NCBI GenBank assembly: GCA_003557085.1
Contig: PWPR01000144.1
Coordinates: 1-5,878, forward strand
Direction: 5' to 3'
Origin: Clostridia bacterium
Lineage (GTDB): Bacteria; Bacillota; UBA994; PWPR01
DNA: 5,878 nucleotides
The position numbers were made by a program, and so were the translations under genes. The notes under the pieces were generated by a model. It was not told the origin of the DNA. It did no database searches and was given only the letters and a program-made list of their open reading frames with translations. How positions within the stretch are numbered: position 1 is the first letter of the stretch; each line of letters starts with the position of its first letter. Shown in pieces: positions 1 through 5,878 of the stretch.

Positions 1-488
1 ATTGCACTAAGTAGCCCAAAAGCCACCGCACCTATCCCAATTAATCCAGCACTAAAAGCACCAAAAGAGAAAAGCCCAAGTGCACCAGCTCCTATGGCAA
101 TTAACCCAACAGCAAAATCTCCAATAGCAATAGCTCCCTTTGCAACTTTCCTTCTGCCTGTTTCAATATCATAGCCCATAGCTATGTGGACAAGAGGAAG
201 AGTGCCAAGCTTTTTTTCTGATTTTATTTCAAAGTTTCTCACCTTAGCGCCATAAACAATAGCATTAAGAGCACCCATAGCCTCATAATTACCTTGATAG
301 TTTTCCATCATTTCTTTAGCCAAAGTGTGCGGGTGTCCCATTTCTGACAAAACATCATCAATATCTCTATTAATGGCAGCTTCTTTGATATGTAGGTATA
401 GGTCTTCTCGAATTCTTTGACAATAATCCTTTTTTAAATATATTTCGCTTATAACCTTATCTAAATACTTATTAATTTTCTTATCCAT
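1..488 (-). CDS. PadR-coupled HAAS-like protein with a glycine pentad repeat (3' end cut by window edge)
   Basis: My translation gives 162 residues before the gene leaves the window at position 1. Residues 1-65 are charged and helical and end in a motif around EMGHPHTLAKEM. This resembles the HAAS/DUF1700-type domain of proteins encoded beside PadR regulators, where an LGdPxxlA-like motif is usual. Residues 95-105 (GTLPLVHIAMG) form a linker. From residue 121 the chain is hydrophobic with glycine at 123, 128, 133, 138, 143, 148, 153 and 158, giving four ten-residue units such as AIGAGALGLF. The repeat continues past the edge. The start is ATG at 488-486, with AGGAG 8 bases upstream (497-501). 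It overlaps the 3' end of the PadR gene by 8 bases, which suggests translational coupling and shared control by PadR. Its function is unknown; a membrane or envelope role is inferred from composition. Confidence 0.82.
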   Translation of the reverse strand, partial: MDKKINKYLDKVISEIYLKKDYCQRIREDLYLHIKEAAINRDIDDVLSEMGHPHTLAKEMMENYQGNYEAMGALNAIVYGAKVRNFEIKSEKKLGTLPLVHIAMGYDIETGRRKVAKGAIAIGDFAVGLIAIGAGALGLFSFGAFSAGLIGIGAVAFGLLSA

Positions 489-825
489 TTGTACTGCTCC
501 TATCTATTATATTATTAATCTGATTAGTATATGTTTTCCAATCAGCAATTTGCTCTTTAAGTTCTTTTATCCCTAATTCTGTTAGCTTATAGTATTTTCT
601 AGGATTTCCTCTGCCTTCAGCTTGCCAGAAACTTTCGATTAACTTGCCATCTTCCAATCTATAAAGCACTGGATATAAAGAGCCTTCTTTTAGTGTTATA
701 GAACCAGCTGACATATCTTTTACTGTACTGATAATTTCATATCCATAAGATTCTTTGTCAGCCAAAAGGCTGAGTACAATCATTTCTAAAGTTCCTCTAA
801 GTAAATCCTTGCTTGGGTTGCTCAT
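481..825 (-). CDS. PadR family transcriptional regulator
   Basis: This is a 114-residue protein of the short PadR type: one winged helix-turn-helix domain with a brief C-terminal helix for dimer formation. The family hallmarks are visible: LLRGTLEMIVLSLL (residues 8-21) for helix 1, the YGYEI element at 27-31, the recognition region GSLYPVLYRLEDGKLI at 48-63, and the wing with PRKYYKLTELG at 75-85. The C-terminal helix covers about 86-107. ATG 825-823 is preceded by GTGAGG seven bases upstream (833-838). PadR proteins usually repress their own operon and respond to small molecules or membrane stress; that is family knowledge, and the signal here is unknown. The gene overlaps the next gene by 8 bases and probably regulates it and itself. 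Control of the divergent M24 peptidase gene is possible but not shown. Confidence 0.95.
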   Translation of the reverse strand: MSNPSKDLLRGTLEMIVLSLLADKESYGYEIISTVKDMSAGSITLKEGSLYPVLYRLEDGKLIESFWQAEGRGNPRKYYKLTELGIKELKEQIADWKTYTNQINNIIDRSSTNG

Positions 826-844
826 GCTTATGCCTCACTTTCTA

Positions 845-871
845 TGCCAAGGCACTTTGTGAGCCTAGGCA
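845..871 (-). promoter_or_regulatory. Hairpin in the 5' leader of the PadR operon
   Basis: An 11-position inverted repeat with a 5-base loop lies between the predicted PadR promoter and its ribosome binding site. Nine positions pair (TGCC/GGCA, AGGC/GCCT and a closing C-G), with two T-T mismatches on the transcript strand. It ends about six bases before the GTGAGG at 838-833. No U-tract follows, so it is not a terminator. It may stabilise the mRNA, modulate access to the ribosome binding site, or act as a DNA operator. Confidence 0.45.
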
Positions 872-882
872 CTAGTCTGTCT

Positions 883-908
883 AAGTATATAGTATAAACA
901 AGTATATA
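883..908. repeat. Direct repeat AAGTATATA x2, candidate PadR operator
   Basis: AAGTATATA occurs at 883-891 and again at 900-908, 17 bases apart start to start. The copies flank and overlap the -10 box and spacer of the PadR promoter. A repressor bound here would block the promoter, which fits autoregulation by PadR. The assignment is inference from position; the sequence is AT-rich, so chance repetition is possible. Confidence 0.4.
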
Positions 909-918
909 ATATTGTCAA
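891..918 (-). promoter_or_regulatory. Sigma-A-like promoter of the PadR operon
   Basis: On the minus strand a perfect TTGACA (918-913) is followed after 16 bases by TATACT (896-891), which matches the TATAAT consensus at five of six positions. Transcription would start near 884, giving a leader of about 59 bases to the PadR ATG. The -35 box is nearly self-complementary: the plus strand reads TTGTCA at 912-917, offset by one base, so a divergent promoter toward the peptidase gene could overlap here, but no good plus-strand -10 box is seen at the right distance. Confidence 0.7.
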
Positions 919-993
919 GTACTTTTTTAAATTTTTTATTTTTCATTTACTTCATTTAAGTATCATGTTAAATTTAATTAGATACTAAGAATT

Positions 994-998
994 GGAGG
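994..998 (+). promoter_or_regulatory. Ribosome binding site that sets the M24 peptidase start
   Basis: GGAGG ends directly against the ATG at 999, leaving no spacing, but lies six bases before the in-frame ATG at 1005. The second ATG is therefore the likely start. Confidence 0.75.
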
Positions 999-1004
999 AT
1001 GAAA

Positions 1005-2240
1005 ATGAGTATTCCATTTGATAACAAAAATAATCCATGGCCAGAAATAAGGAAGAAGAGAATTAAGGAGCTTTTACCAAGAGCTATGAAGTATGCCAAA
1101 GTAGATTCTTGGGTTGTAATATGTAGAGAAAATGCAAATGATCCACTAGCTAAGCACGTTGGAGGAGAGAATGCAGGACGACCTCTAGCAATACTATTTC
1201 ATCTACTAGATGAAGAGGTTAGTTCAATAGCTTTTAGTCCTTGGGGAGAAGTAGTAGGTCTAAAAGAGATGCAAGTACATGATGAAATAATAGCACTTGA
1301 AGACCCTAGTACGGTATATCTTGACTTAGCAGAAAGAATAAAGGAAATAAATCCAGAGAAAATTGCACTAAATTGTGCGAAGAAAAATATTGCTGATGGC
1401 TTATCTTATACTCAAAGGATAGATATAGAAGAGGCTTTAGGTGAAAAGTTATCAAAAAAAATAGTCTCTGCTGGGAATCTTGTCAGTGAGTGGTTGTCGA
1501 TTAAGACAGAGGAAGAAGTAGAAATTATGAGGAAAGCAGGAGAGTTAACGGTACAAATCCAGCTAGAAGCATATAGCAAGATAGTACCAGAAGTGAGAAG
1601 AGATTCTGATGTTGCCAAGTATATTAGAAAGAGAATGGATGAGCTAAAGGTAGGAGATGCTTGGTCTCCAAGTCACAATCCTGCAGTAAACTCTGGGGTG
1701 GCAAGAGGCCATGCTGGAGCTAGTGATAAAATAATTAATTATGGAGACTTTATTCAGACAGATTTTGGGATAAAAGTTTACGATACTTGGTGCACAGATT
1801 ATCAACGCTTTGCTTATGTTTTACCAAAAGGAGCAACAGAAGTCCCAAAAGAAGATTTATTTAAATGGGAAGTTGCTGTTAAAGGACATAGAATTGCCCT
1901 AGCTGCTATGAAGCCCGGGGTTAGAGGTTTAGATGTTGATTTAGCGCAGCGAGAGTGGATGAGAGAAAATGGTTCTAAAGAAGTAAGGTGGGGCACGGGT
2001 CATCCAGTAGGATTCTTTGCTCATGATATTGGGCCAGCTCTGACTGGAGGACAAAGAGATGTCCCTCCAGAGGATTCTTTAAGGATATTAAGAGAAGGTC
2101 AGACATTTGCTTTTGATGGTTTTTATGCATGGGATACTGAGGAAGGTGAAAGGCTGATATCAGTTGAGGAGATAGCTGTAGTGACTAAGGATGGTGCTAA
2201 GTACCTATTAGAGCCACAAGAGGAGTTATTCCTTATATAA
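1005..2240 (+). CDS. M24 family metallopeptidase (Xaa-Pro aminopeptidase/creatinase-like)
   Basis: A 411-residue cytosolic protein with no signal peptide. An N-terminal creatinase-type lobe (about 10-155) is joined by a helix typical of the family (WLSIKTEEEVEIMRKA, from 163) to a C-terminal pita-bread catalytic domain. Visible active-site positions are H236 (RGHAG), D253 (TDFG), D265 (CTDYQR), H333 (GTGHPVG), H340 (HDIGP) and E388 (SVEEIAVV). The usual fourth metal ligand, a glutamate in a TIEPG-like motif, aligns here with D371 (FAFDGFY). The arginine normally two residues before the last glutamate is S386. Family members remove N-terminal residues before proline or act on related small substrates. 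With these changes the substrate and even metal use are uncertain, so a generic name is safest. ATG 1005 is preferred over ATG 999 because of GGAGG spacing. The gene stands alone, diverges from the PadR operon and ends at a strong terminator. Confidence 0.92.
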   Translation: MSIPFDNKNNPWPEIRKKRIKELLPRAMKYAKVDSWVVICRENANDPLAKHVGGENAGRPLAILFHLLDEEVSSIAFSPWGEVVGLKEMQVHDEIIALEDPSTVYLDLAERIKEINPEKIALNCAKKNIADGLSYTQRIDIEEALGEKLSKKIVSAGNLVSEWLSIKTEEEVEIMRKAGELTVQIQLEAYSKIVPEVRRDSDVAKYIRKRMDELKVGDAWSPSHNPAVNSGVARGHAGASDKIINYGDFIQTDFGIKVYDTWCTDYQRFAYVLPKGATEVPKEDLFKWEVAVKGHRIALAAMKPGVRGLDVDLAQREWMRENGSKEVRWGTGHPVGFFAHDIGPALTGGQRDVPPEDSLRILREGQTFAFDGFYAWDTEEGERLISVEEIAVVTKDGAKYLLEPQEELFLI

Positions 2241-2247
2241 TAAACAT

Positions 2248-2297
2248 AAAGCCTGTAAGTCACTAAATAGCTACTTACAGGCTTTCCTTATTTTTAT
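2248..2297 (+). terminator. Rho-independent terminator of the M24 peptidase gene
   Basis: A perfect 13-bp stem (AAAGCCTGTAAGT at 2248-2260 pairing with 2273-2285) encloses a 12-base loop and is followed by CCTTATTTTTATT. It starts 8 bases after the stop codon. On the other strand the stem is followed by ATGTTTATT, so it may also stop read-through from the convergent mgtE gene. Confidence 0.9.
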
Positions 2298-2384
2298 TAT
2301 ATATTTATTTCTTAATCACACTTGATTAGCTTGTACTTTTATCTGGGTAAAATCCATTAAGTGAGCAAAGAATACAAAACCAGC

Positions 2385-2407
2385 GCTAAGCAAAGATTTT
2401 GCTTAGC
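2385..2407 (-). terminator. Hairpin downstream of mgtE, possible weak terminator
   Basis: A perfect 10-bp inverted repeat (GCTAAGCAAA and its complement) encloses three bases. On the minus strand it lies about 60 bases after the mgtE stop and is followed by GCTGGTTTTG, a poor U-tract, so termination is uncertain. Another inverted repeat, CTTAATAT at 2429-2436 with ATATTAAG at 2454-2461, sits between it and mgtE. The rest of 2298-2467 shows no gene. Confidence 0.4.
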
Positions 2408-2467
2408 ATTAACTCTAGCTTCAAGTTGCTTAATATGCACTAAGATACTAAATATATTAAGTGCTTT

Positions 2468-3829
2468 TTAAATATTTAATAACTGAGTAGCTATTTGAAA
2501 ATATGCTATTAAAGCAAGTGTATCAACAATGGTTGTTATCAAAGGGCTAGCCATAACAGCTGGGTCTATACCAACTACCTTTGCAATAACAGGCAACACT
2601 CCACCTAAAGTTTTAGCCATTAATATTACTAAAAATAGTGTTAAACTAACAACTAGTCCTACCATAGCATCCATTCTTAATAGCCAGATTATTCGTAAAT
2701 AGTTTATAACACTTAAAGCTACGCCAACAATTAAGCTTACTCTGAACTCTTTCCAGACTATAATCAAGAAGTCCTTAACATCAACTGTACCTAGAGACAA
2801 ACTTCGTATTACAACAGTAGAAGACTGAGCTCCTGCATTTCCTGCTGTGTCCATTAGCATTGGAATAAAGCTTGATAGAACAACTACAGCTAATAAGACG
2901 TCTTCATAGTGTTGAATAATGCTGCCTGTAAAGGTTGCACCTAGCATCAAAATTAAGAGCCAGACGAATCTACTTTTTGCTTCCAAGAAAATAGAAGTTT
3001 TACCATACTCTTCATCTGTGGGCAAGATACCAGCCATCTTATGAAAGTCCTCTGTGTTTTCCACATCAACAACATCAAGGATGTCATCTACAGTAATAAT
3101 ACCAACAAGGCGCTTTTCATTATCGACAACTGGCAAAGTTATAAAGTCATAGCGCTTAAACATTTCTGCTACTTCTTCTTGATCATCAGTTGTATAAGCA
3201 TAAATTACATTATCATGATAAATATCCTTTATTATCTTGTCTTCATTAGCTACAACTAGTTCTCTTAAAGATAATACTCCAGCTAGTTTTCTATCCTTAG
3301 ACTTGACAAATATAGTATAAATAGTCTCCATATCCTCACCTACGTTGCGAATATGGCTGATTGCTTCTTTAACAGTCATATCTTCACTGAGTTCTAAAAA
3401 CTCAATAGTCATGAGACTACCAGCAGAGCTTTCAGGGTAATTTAGAAACTGATTAACTAGTTTTCTTTCCTGAGAGTTAGTTAGTGTTAGCATTTTAGTT
3501 ACTAGGTTTGCTGGCATTTCTTCAAAAAAGTCAATTTTGTCATCAAATGCTAATTCACTAATGATGTGTTTAAGCTCAGCATCAGAAACAGCAATTGCTA
3601 CGCTTTCTTGTTGTTCTGGATCTAAGAAAGCAAATACCTCAGCAGAGAAATCTTTAGGTAGGAGGCGGAAAATGATTAATATTTCTGCTGGATTATCAAC
3701 TAATTCTTCCAGTAATTCTGCTACTTCTACAGCTGCAAGTTCTGATAGTGCTTGTGCTGCTTTAAAAAAGTTTTTTGATTCAATTAACTCTTGCAAGATG
3801 TCTTTAATCTCTTCAAATTGCATTTCCAC
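2468..3829 (-). CDS. mgtE: Magnesium transporter MgtE
   Basis: A 453-residue inner membrane magnesium channel/transporter of usual family length. From the GTG start: MgtE N domain at about 5-128 (helical repeats with EEL and LLP elements), two CBS domains at about 135-258 (opening with YPESSAGSLMT, residues 131-141, where YPEDSAG is usual; LPVVD and GIITVDDILDV in the second), a connecting plug helix near 259-285, then five membrane segments at roughly 286-304, 311-333, 359-383, 388-413 and 425-451. The pore signature is intact: P323 and GNAGAQ (330-335), the DPAVMASP motif at 422-429, and D436 in TTIVD, matching the conserved aspartate of the ion path. In the family, magnesium bound to the cytosolic domains closes the channel. 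An ATG 36 bases upstream is open but lacks a ribosome site. The gene has its own promoter; no M-box fits its short leader. Confidence 0.95.
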   Translation of the reverse strand: MEMQFEEIKDILQELIESKNFFKAAQALSELAAVEVAELLEELVDNPAEILIIFRLLPKDFSAEVFAFLDPEQQESVAIAVSDAELKHIISELAFDDKIDFFEEMPANLVTKMLTLTNSQERKLVNQFLNYPESSAGSLMTIEFLELSEDMTVKEAISHIRNVGEDMETIYTIFVKSKDRKLAGVLSLRELVVANEDKIIKDIYHDNVIYAYTTDDQEEVAEMFKRYDFITLPVVDNEKRLVGIITVDDILDVVDVENTEDFHKMAGILPTDEEYGKTSIFLEAKSRFVWLLILMLGATFTGSIIQHYEDVLLAVVVLSSFIPMLMDTAGNAGAQSSTVVIRSLSLGTVDVKDFLIIVWKEFRVSLIVGVALSVINYLRIIWLLRMDAMVGLVVSLTLFLVILMAKTLGGVLPVIAKVVGIDPAVMASPLITTIVDTLALIAYFQIATQLLNI

Positions 3830-3836
3830 AATTAAA

Positions 3837-3844
3837 TCACCTCC
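3837..3844 (-). promoter_or_regulatory. Ribosome binding site that sets a GTG start for mgtE
   Basis: GGAGGTGA on the minus strand is a full match to the 16S rRNA tail and lies seven bases before GTG 3829-3827. The site falls inside the reading frame that would open at ATG 3865, which has no ribosome site of its own. The ATG at 3823 is 13 bases away, too far to be preferred. Confidence 0.8.
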
Positions 3845-3887
3845 ATATCTTTTTTTATCCTTCATAAGTATACACTATGTTTAATAT

Positions 3888-3916
3888 ATTATAAAATAAC
3901 TAAAGCTTTATCTGAA
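3888..3916 (-). promoter_or_regulatory. Sigma-A-like promoter of mgtE
   Basis: On the minus strand TTCAGA (3916-3911, four of six consensus positions) is followed after 17 bases by a perfect TATAAT (3893-3888). Predicted initiation near 3881 leaves a leader of about 50 bases. It lies just downstream of the terminator of the preceding MATE gene, consistent with independent transcription. Confidence 0.55.
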
Positions 3917-3944
3917 ATAAATTTTATTATTATTGATTAAAACT

Positions 3945-3975
3945 AAAAAAAGAAAGGCTACACTGGTAGCCCTTC
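3945..3975 (-). terminator. Terminator overlapping the 3' end of the MATE gene
   Basis: On the minus strand GAAGGGCTAC (3975-3966) pairs with GTAGCCTTTC (3961-3952), ten pairs with one G-U, around a CAGT loop, and is followed by seven T (3951-3945). The TAG stop codon of the MATE gene (3960-3958) is within the 3' arm, so the last five codons are part of the hairpin. Confidence 0.88.
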
Positions 3976-5325
3976 TTTGGGTTGAATTTTAAGATTAATA
4001 AGTTCCTTCTCTGTACTTAAAAAGAGCAGAGTTGAAATTGTCAGGGTAATAATATCTGCAACTGGTTGAGTAAAGATTACTCCAGACAGACCAAAAATTC
4101 TAGGCAAGAGCAAAATTGCAGGAATAAAAGCAATACCTTGTCTTGTAATAGATAAGATGAATGCATTTTTTGCACTTCCTAGTGCTTGATAATAGGTAGC
4201 AATTACATTAGTGATACTCATTAGTAAAAGTGAGAATAAGTAGTAATTACTAGCTTTTATTGCCAAAGATAAAACTTCTGGTTCAGGTTTATAAATAGAA
4301 TAAATAATGTCTCCAAATAAATAAAAAATAATACCTGATACTGCTGCTATCAAGAAACTTGTTTTAAGAGTGAAATAAAAGGACTCTTTAAGTCTTGATA
4401 GATTGCCTGAACCATGTGAATAACCAGCAACTGGCTGAAATCCTTGACTAAGACCCATAATTACATACATAACTATCATCATTGTTCTAATAACTATACC
4501 TACTGCTGCTACTGCAATGGCGTTTCCATATAAGACGGCTGCATTGTTTATCAATACGATGGACAAGCCAGTTAGCATTTGTCTAAAGAACGAAGGAGTT
4601 CCCACTGCAATAATTGCTTTGTAGAGCTCTCTATCTTTAGAAAAAAATCTTGTACTTAATCTAAGTACACTTCTCCCAGAAGAGTACTGATAGAGTAAGT
4701 AAAAAGTTGAGATAAACTGGGAAATAGTAGTTGCTATTGCAGCACCTCTTATTCCTAAACCAAAGCCAAATATCAAGATAGGGTCCAAGATTATATTAAT
4801 TATCGCGCCAGAGAGCATTCCAAACATTGCAATTTTAGCACTACCTTCTGCCCTAAGCATATTACTTAAAGACAGATTAATAATTTGTGCTGCCGCTCCA
4901 AATAACAAAAATGAAGCGTAGTCTTTTGCATAAGGAGCAATTGCATCAGTTGCACCTAAAACCCTTATTAAAGGATTTAGTACAATTAGTCCTATAAAGG
5001 TAAGTGATACACCTACACCTATTGATACATAAAAGACTGAAGAAACTACTTTGTTTGCTCTTACTGGATCATTTCTTCCTAGTAGTCTAGATATTAATGA
5101 GCCTCCACCTATACCAAGTGTAAGCCCAATGGCACCTGATAAGACTACTAAGGGATAAATAATCTGGACTGCACCTGTGGCTTCAGTTCCCAACCAAGCA
5201 ACAAACATAGTATCTACTATATTATAAATTGCCATAACTAGTAGTCCTATGATTGAAGGAATAGCCATATTAAGAATAGCTTGTGGAACCGGTAACCTTT
5301 CTAATTTTTCGATGCAAGAATCCAT
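3958..5325 (-). CDS. MATE family efflux transporter (MepA-like)
   Basis: A 455-residue membrane protein of normal MATE length with about twelve hydrophobic segments in two homologous halves. The first half has AIPSIIGLLVMAIYNIVDTMFVAWLG-type features (P23, the VD at 37-38), RAEGSAK at 158-164 and NIILDPILIFGFG at 177-189. The second half starts near P244 (GTPSFFRQM) and has QGFQPVAGYSHGSGN at 294-308, typical of MepA/DinF-like members. These proteins export cationic drugs or metabolites using a sodium or proton gradient; substrate and ion cannot be told here. ATG 5325 has AGAGG seven bases upstream (5333-5337). No clear -35/-10 pair was found; TATACT at 5415-5410 is a possible -10 box. The terminator is built into the gene end, separating it from mgtE. 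A related MATE gene lies upstream in the same direction. Confidence 0.94.
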   Translation of the reverse strand: MDSCIEKLERLPVPQAILNMAIPSIIGLLVMAIYNIVDTMFVAWLGTEATGAVQIIYPLVVLSGAIGLTLGIGGGSLISRLLGRNDPVRANKVVSSVFYVSIGVGVSLTFIGLIVLNPLIRVLGATDAIAPYAKDYASFLLFGAAAQIINLSLSNMLRAEGSAKIAMFGMLSGAIINIILDPILIFGFGLGIRGAAIATTISQFISTFYLLYQYSSGRSVLRLSTRFFSKDRELYKAIIAVGTPSFFRQMLTGLSIVLINNAAVLYGNAIAVAAVGIVIRTMMIVMYVIMGLSQGFQPVAGYSHGSGNLSRLKESFYFTLKTSFLIAAVSGIIFYLFGDIIYSIYKPEPEVLSLAIKASNYYLFSLLLMSITNVIATYYQALGSAKNAFILSITRQGIAFIPAILLLPRIFGLSGVIFTQPVADIITLTISTLLFLSTEKELINLKIQPKEGLPV

Positions 5326-5359
5326 ATAGATACCTCTTCTTTTTTGATGTCTTTACAAC

Positions 5360-5632
5360 TTACTTAAACATAAATTTAACACATGGATATTCTGATACGC
5401 TCAATTTGTAGTATATATAAGTGTTTTGAGGATATTCAGTAATTAGAGCTCTTAATACATTTGGAAGGATTCCATTGTGGAGTACAAGCACTATATAAGT
5501 GTTTGCTAAAAAAGTAGAATCTCATTGATAGTTACTTTTTACTTGATAGAGCTCTAAAGGACCATTTAGTTTATTTTAAAGCAATTTTGGTTTCTTTTCA
5601 AGAAAAAGTGAATATATTATGAGTGAAACAGG
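5360..5632 (-). pseudogene. Possible eroded gene remnant
   Basis: One minus-strand frame reads through protein-like sequence broken by stops at 5578-5576 and 5524-5522 and ends at TAA 5362-5360. The last open part is 53 codons without an ATG start; it includes YIVLVLHNGILPNVLRALI and later KLSVSEYPCVKF, with a balanced amino-acid mix unlike random AT-rich DNA. Segments before the stops (for example LNGPLELYQVKSN) also look coding. The HNGIL part faintly recalls the C-terminal His-Gly motif of histidine phosphatases, but this is not enough to name it. Chance is a real alternative. Confidence 0.25.
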
Positions 5633-5726
5633 TTAAAAACCAATAGTATTTACAGTTAATGCGAATAACTATCAATAAAAGGCATATATTAGTAGTTTTC
5701 TTCTAGATTTTAGCGAACATTAAGAC

Positions 5727-5756
5727 AAAAAAAAGAACTAACATTCAATATGTTAG
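5727..5756 (-). terminator. Rho-independent terminator of the upstream MATE gene
   Basis: On the minus strand CTAACAT (5756-5750) pairs perfectly with ATGTTAG (5744-5738) around a 5-base loop, followed by TTC and eight T (5734-5727). It begins eight bases after the stop codon of the partial MATE gene. Confidence 0.85.
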
Positions 5757-5764
5757 CGCTATCT

Positions 5765-5878
5765 TTATTTAACTTCTATCGCTAAGTCAAGCTTTCTATA
5801 AAAGGCTCTTTCTGTTATTATAAACAATCCTATTGATATTAATAAAGTAATGATATCTGCCACTGGTTGAGCCAAAAA
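5765..5878 (-). CDS. MATE family efflux transporter, C-terminal end only (second copy)
   Basis: The last 37 codons of a gene entering from the right edge, ending at TAA 5767-5765. The peptide opens with LAQPVADIITLLIS and continues into a final membrane helix and a short charged tail. It aligns without gaps to the end of the complete MATE protein in this window: 15 of 22 positions match, including QPVADIITL. It is therefore a paralogue in the same orientation, probably an independent transcript since a terminator follows at once. Its N-terminal and central parts lie outside the window, so intactness cannot be judged. Confidence 0.85.
   Translation of the reverse strand, partial: FLAQPVADIITLLISIGLFIITERAFYRKLDLAIEVK

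Larger units (their letters stand above)
5326..5764. other. Intergenic stretch between two MATE genes
   Basis: These 439 bases hold no intact gene. They contain the terminator of the upstream MATE gene (5727-5756), a possible eroded reading frame (5360-5632), and presumably the promoter of the downstream MATE gene. A 13-base repeat TATATAAGTGTTT occurs at 5414-5426 and 5492-5504, and AGAGCTCT at 5445-5452 and 5548-5555; the spacings differ (78 and 103), so this is not a simple tandem duplication. Confidence 0.6.

Noticed and set aside
912..940. Plus-strand promoter TTGTCA with TTTATT for the M24 gene
   Set aside because: The -10 matches only four of six in a T-rich run; a rival TTTAAT at 973-978 lacks a -35 box, so no promoter is called.
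999..1004. ATG at 999 as start of the M24 gene
   Set aside because: The GGAGG ribosome site abuts this ATG with no spacing, whereas ATG 1005 has a proper six-base gap.
1412..1996. Minus-strand open frames of 68 and 60 codons inside the M24 gene
   Set aside because: They are antisense to a gene with clear catalytic motifs, lack recognisable domains and appear to be by-products of its codon use.
2313..2328. Six-base inverted repeat TAATCA/TGATTA as a second terminator
   Set aside because: The stem is AT-rich and short and neither strand has a U-tract after it.
3830..3865. ATG at 3865 as start of mgtE
   Set aside because: No ribosome site precedes it, and a perfect GGAGGTGA lies inside the extra codons, seven bases before GTG 3829; family length also fits the shorter form.
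3041..3884. Open frames on the plus strand at 3041-3259 and 3537-3884
   Set aside because: Both lie antisense within the well-supported mgtE gene or its upstream edge, have low-complexity Ser/Asn- or Ile-rich products and match no family.
5381..5440. Short plus-strand frame from ATG 5382
   Set aside because: It has only 19 codons, no ribosome site and no neighbours on that strand.

Overview
The window is AT-rich DNA with short intergenic gaps, strong GGAGG-type ribosome binding sites, sigma-A-like promoters (TTGACA/TATAAT) and U-tract terminators. Together with the gene families present (PadR regulator paired with a HAAS-like membrane protein, MgtE, MepA-like MATE pumps, an M24 peptidase), this points to a low-GC Firmicute, most likely of the Clostridia. 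The species cannot be told from the sequence.

Layout. Positions 1-825 (minus strand) hold a two-gene unit: a PadR-family repressor and, overlapping it by 8 bases, a partner protein that runs off the left edge. The partner has a HAAS/DUF1700-like N-terminus followed by a regular glycine-every-five-residues repeat. Positions 826-1004 form a divergent control region with a good minus-strand promoter, a direct repeat that may be the PadR operator, and a leader hairpin. Positions 1005-2240 (plus strand) encode an M24 (aminopeptidase P/creatinase-like) metallopeptidase, closed by a strong terminator. Positions 2468-3829 (minus) encode a magnesium transporter of the MgtE family that probably starts at GTG and has its own promoter. 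Positions 3958-5325 (minus) encode a MATE family exporter whose terminator hairpin contains its own stop codon. Positions 5326-5764 hold no intact gene; they contain a possible eroded gene remnant and a terminator. Positions 5765-5878 are the C-terminal end of a second, related MATE protein that enters from the right edge.

How the genes relate. Only the PadR gene and its partner look like an operon. The MATE genes and mgtE lie in the same direction, but a terminator separates each from the next, so they are probably separate transcripts. The M24 gene and mgtE converge on 2241-2467. Most of the window is ordinary chromosomal housekeeping and transport. The least ordinary items are the repeat protein beside PadR, the altered metal-ligand position in the M24 peptidase, and the decayed stretch between the two MATE genes. 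I found no convincing new multi-gene system.
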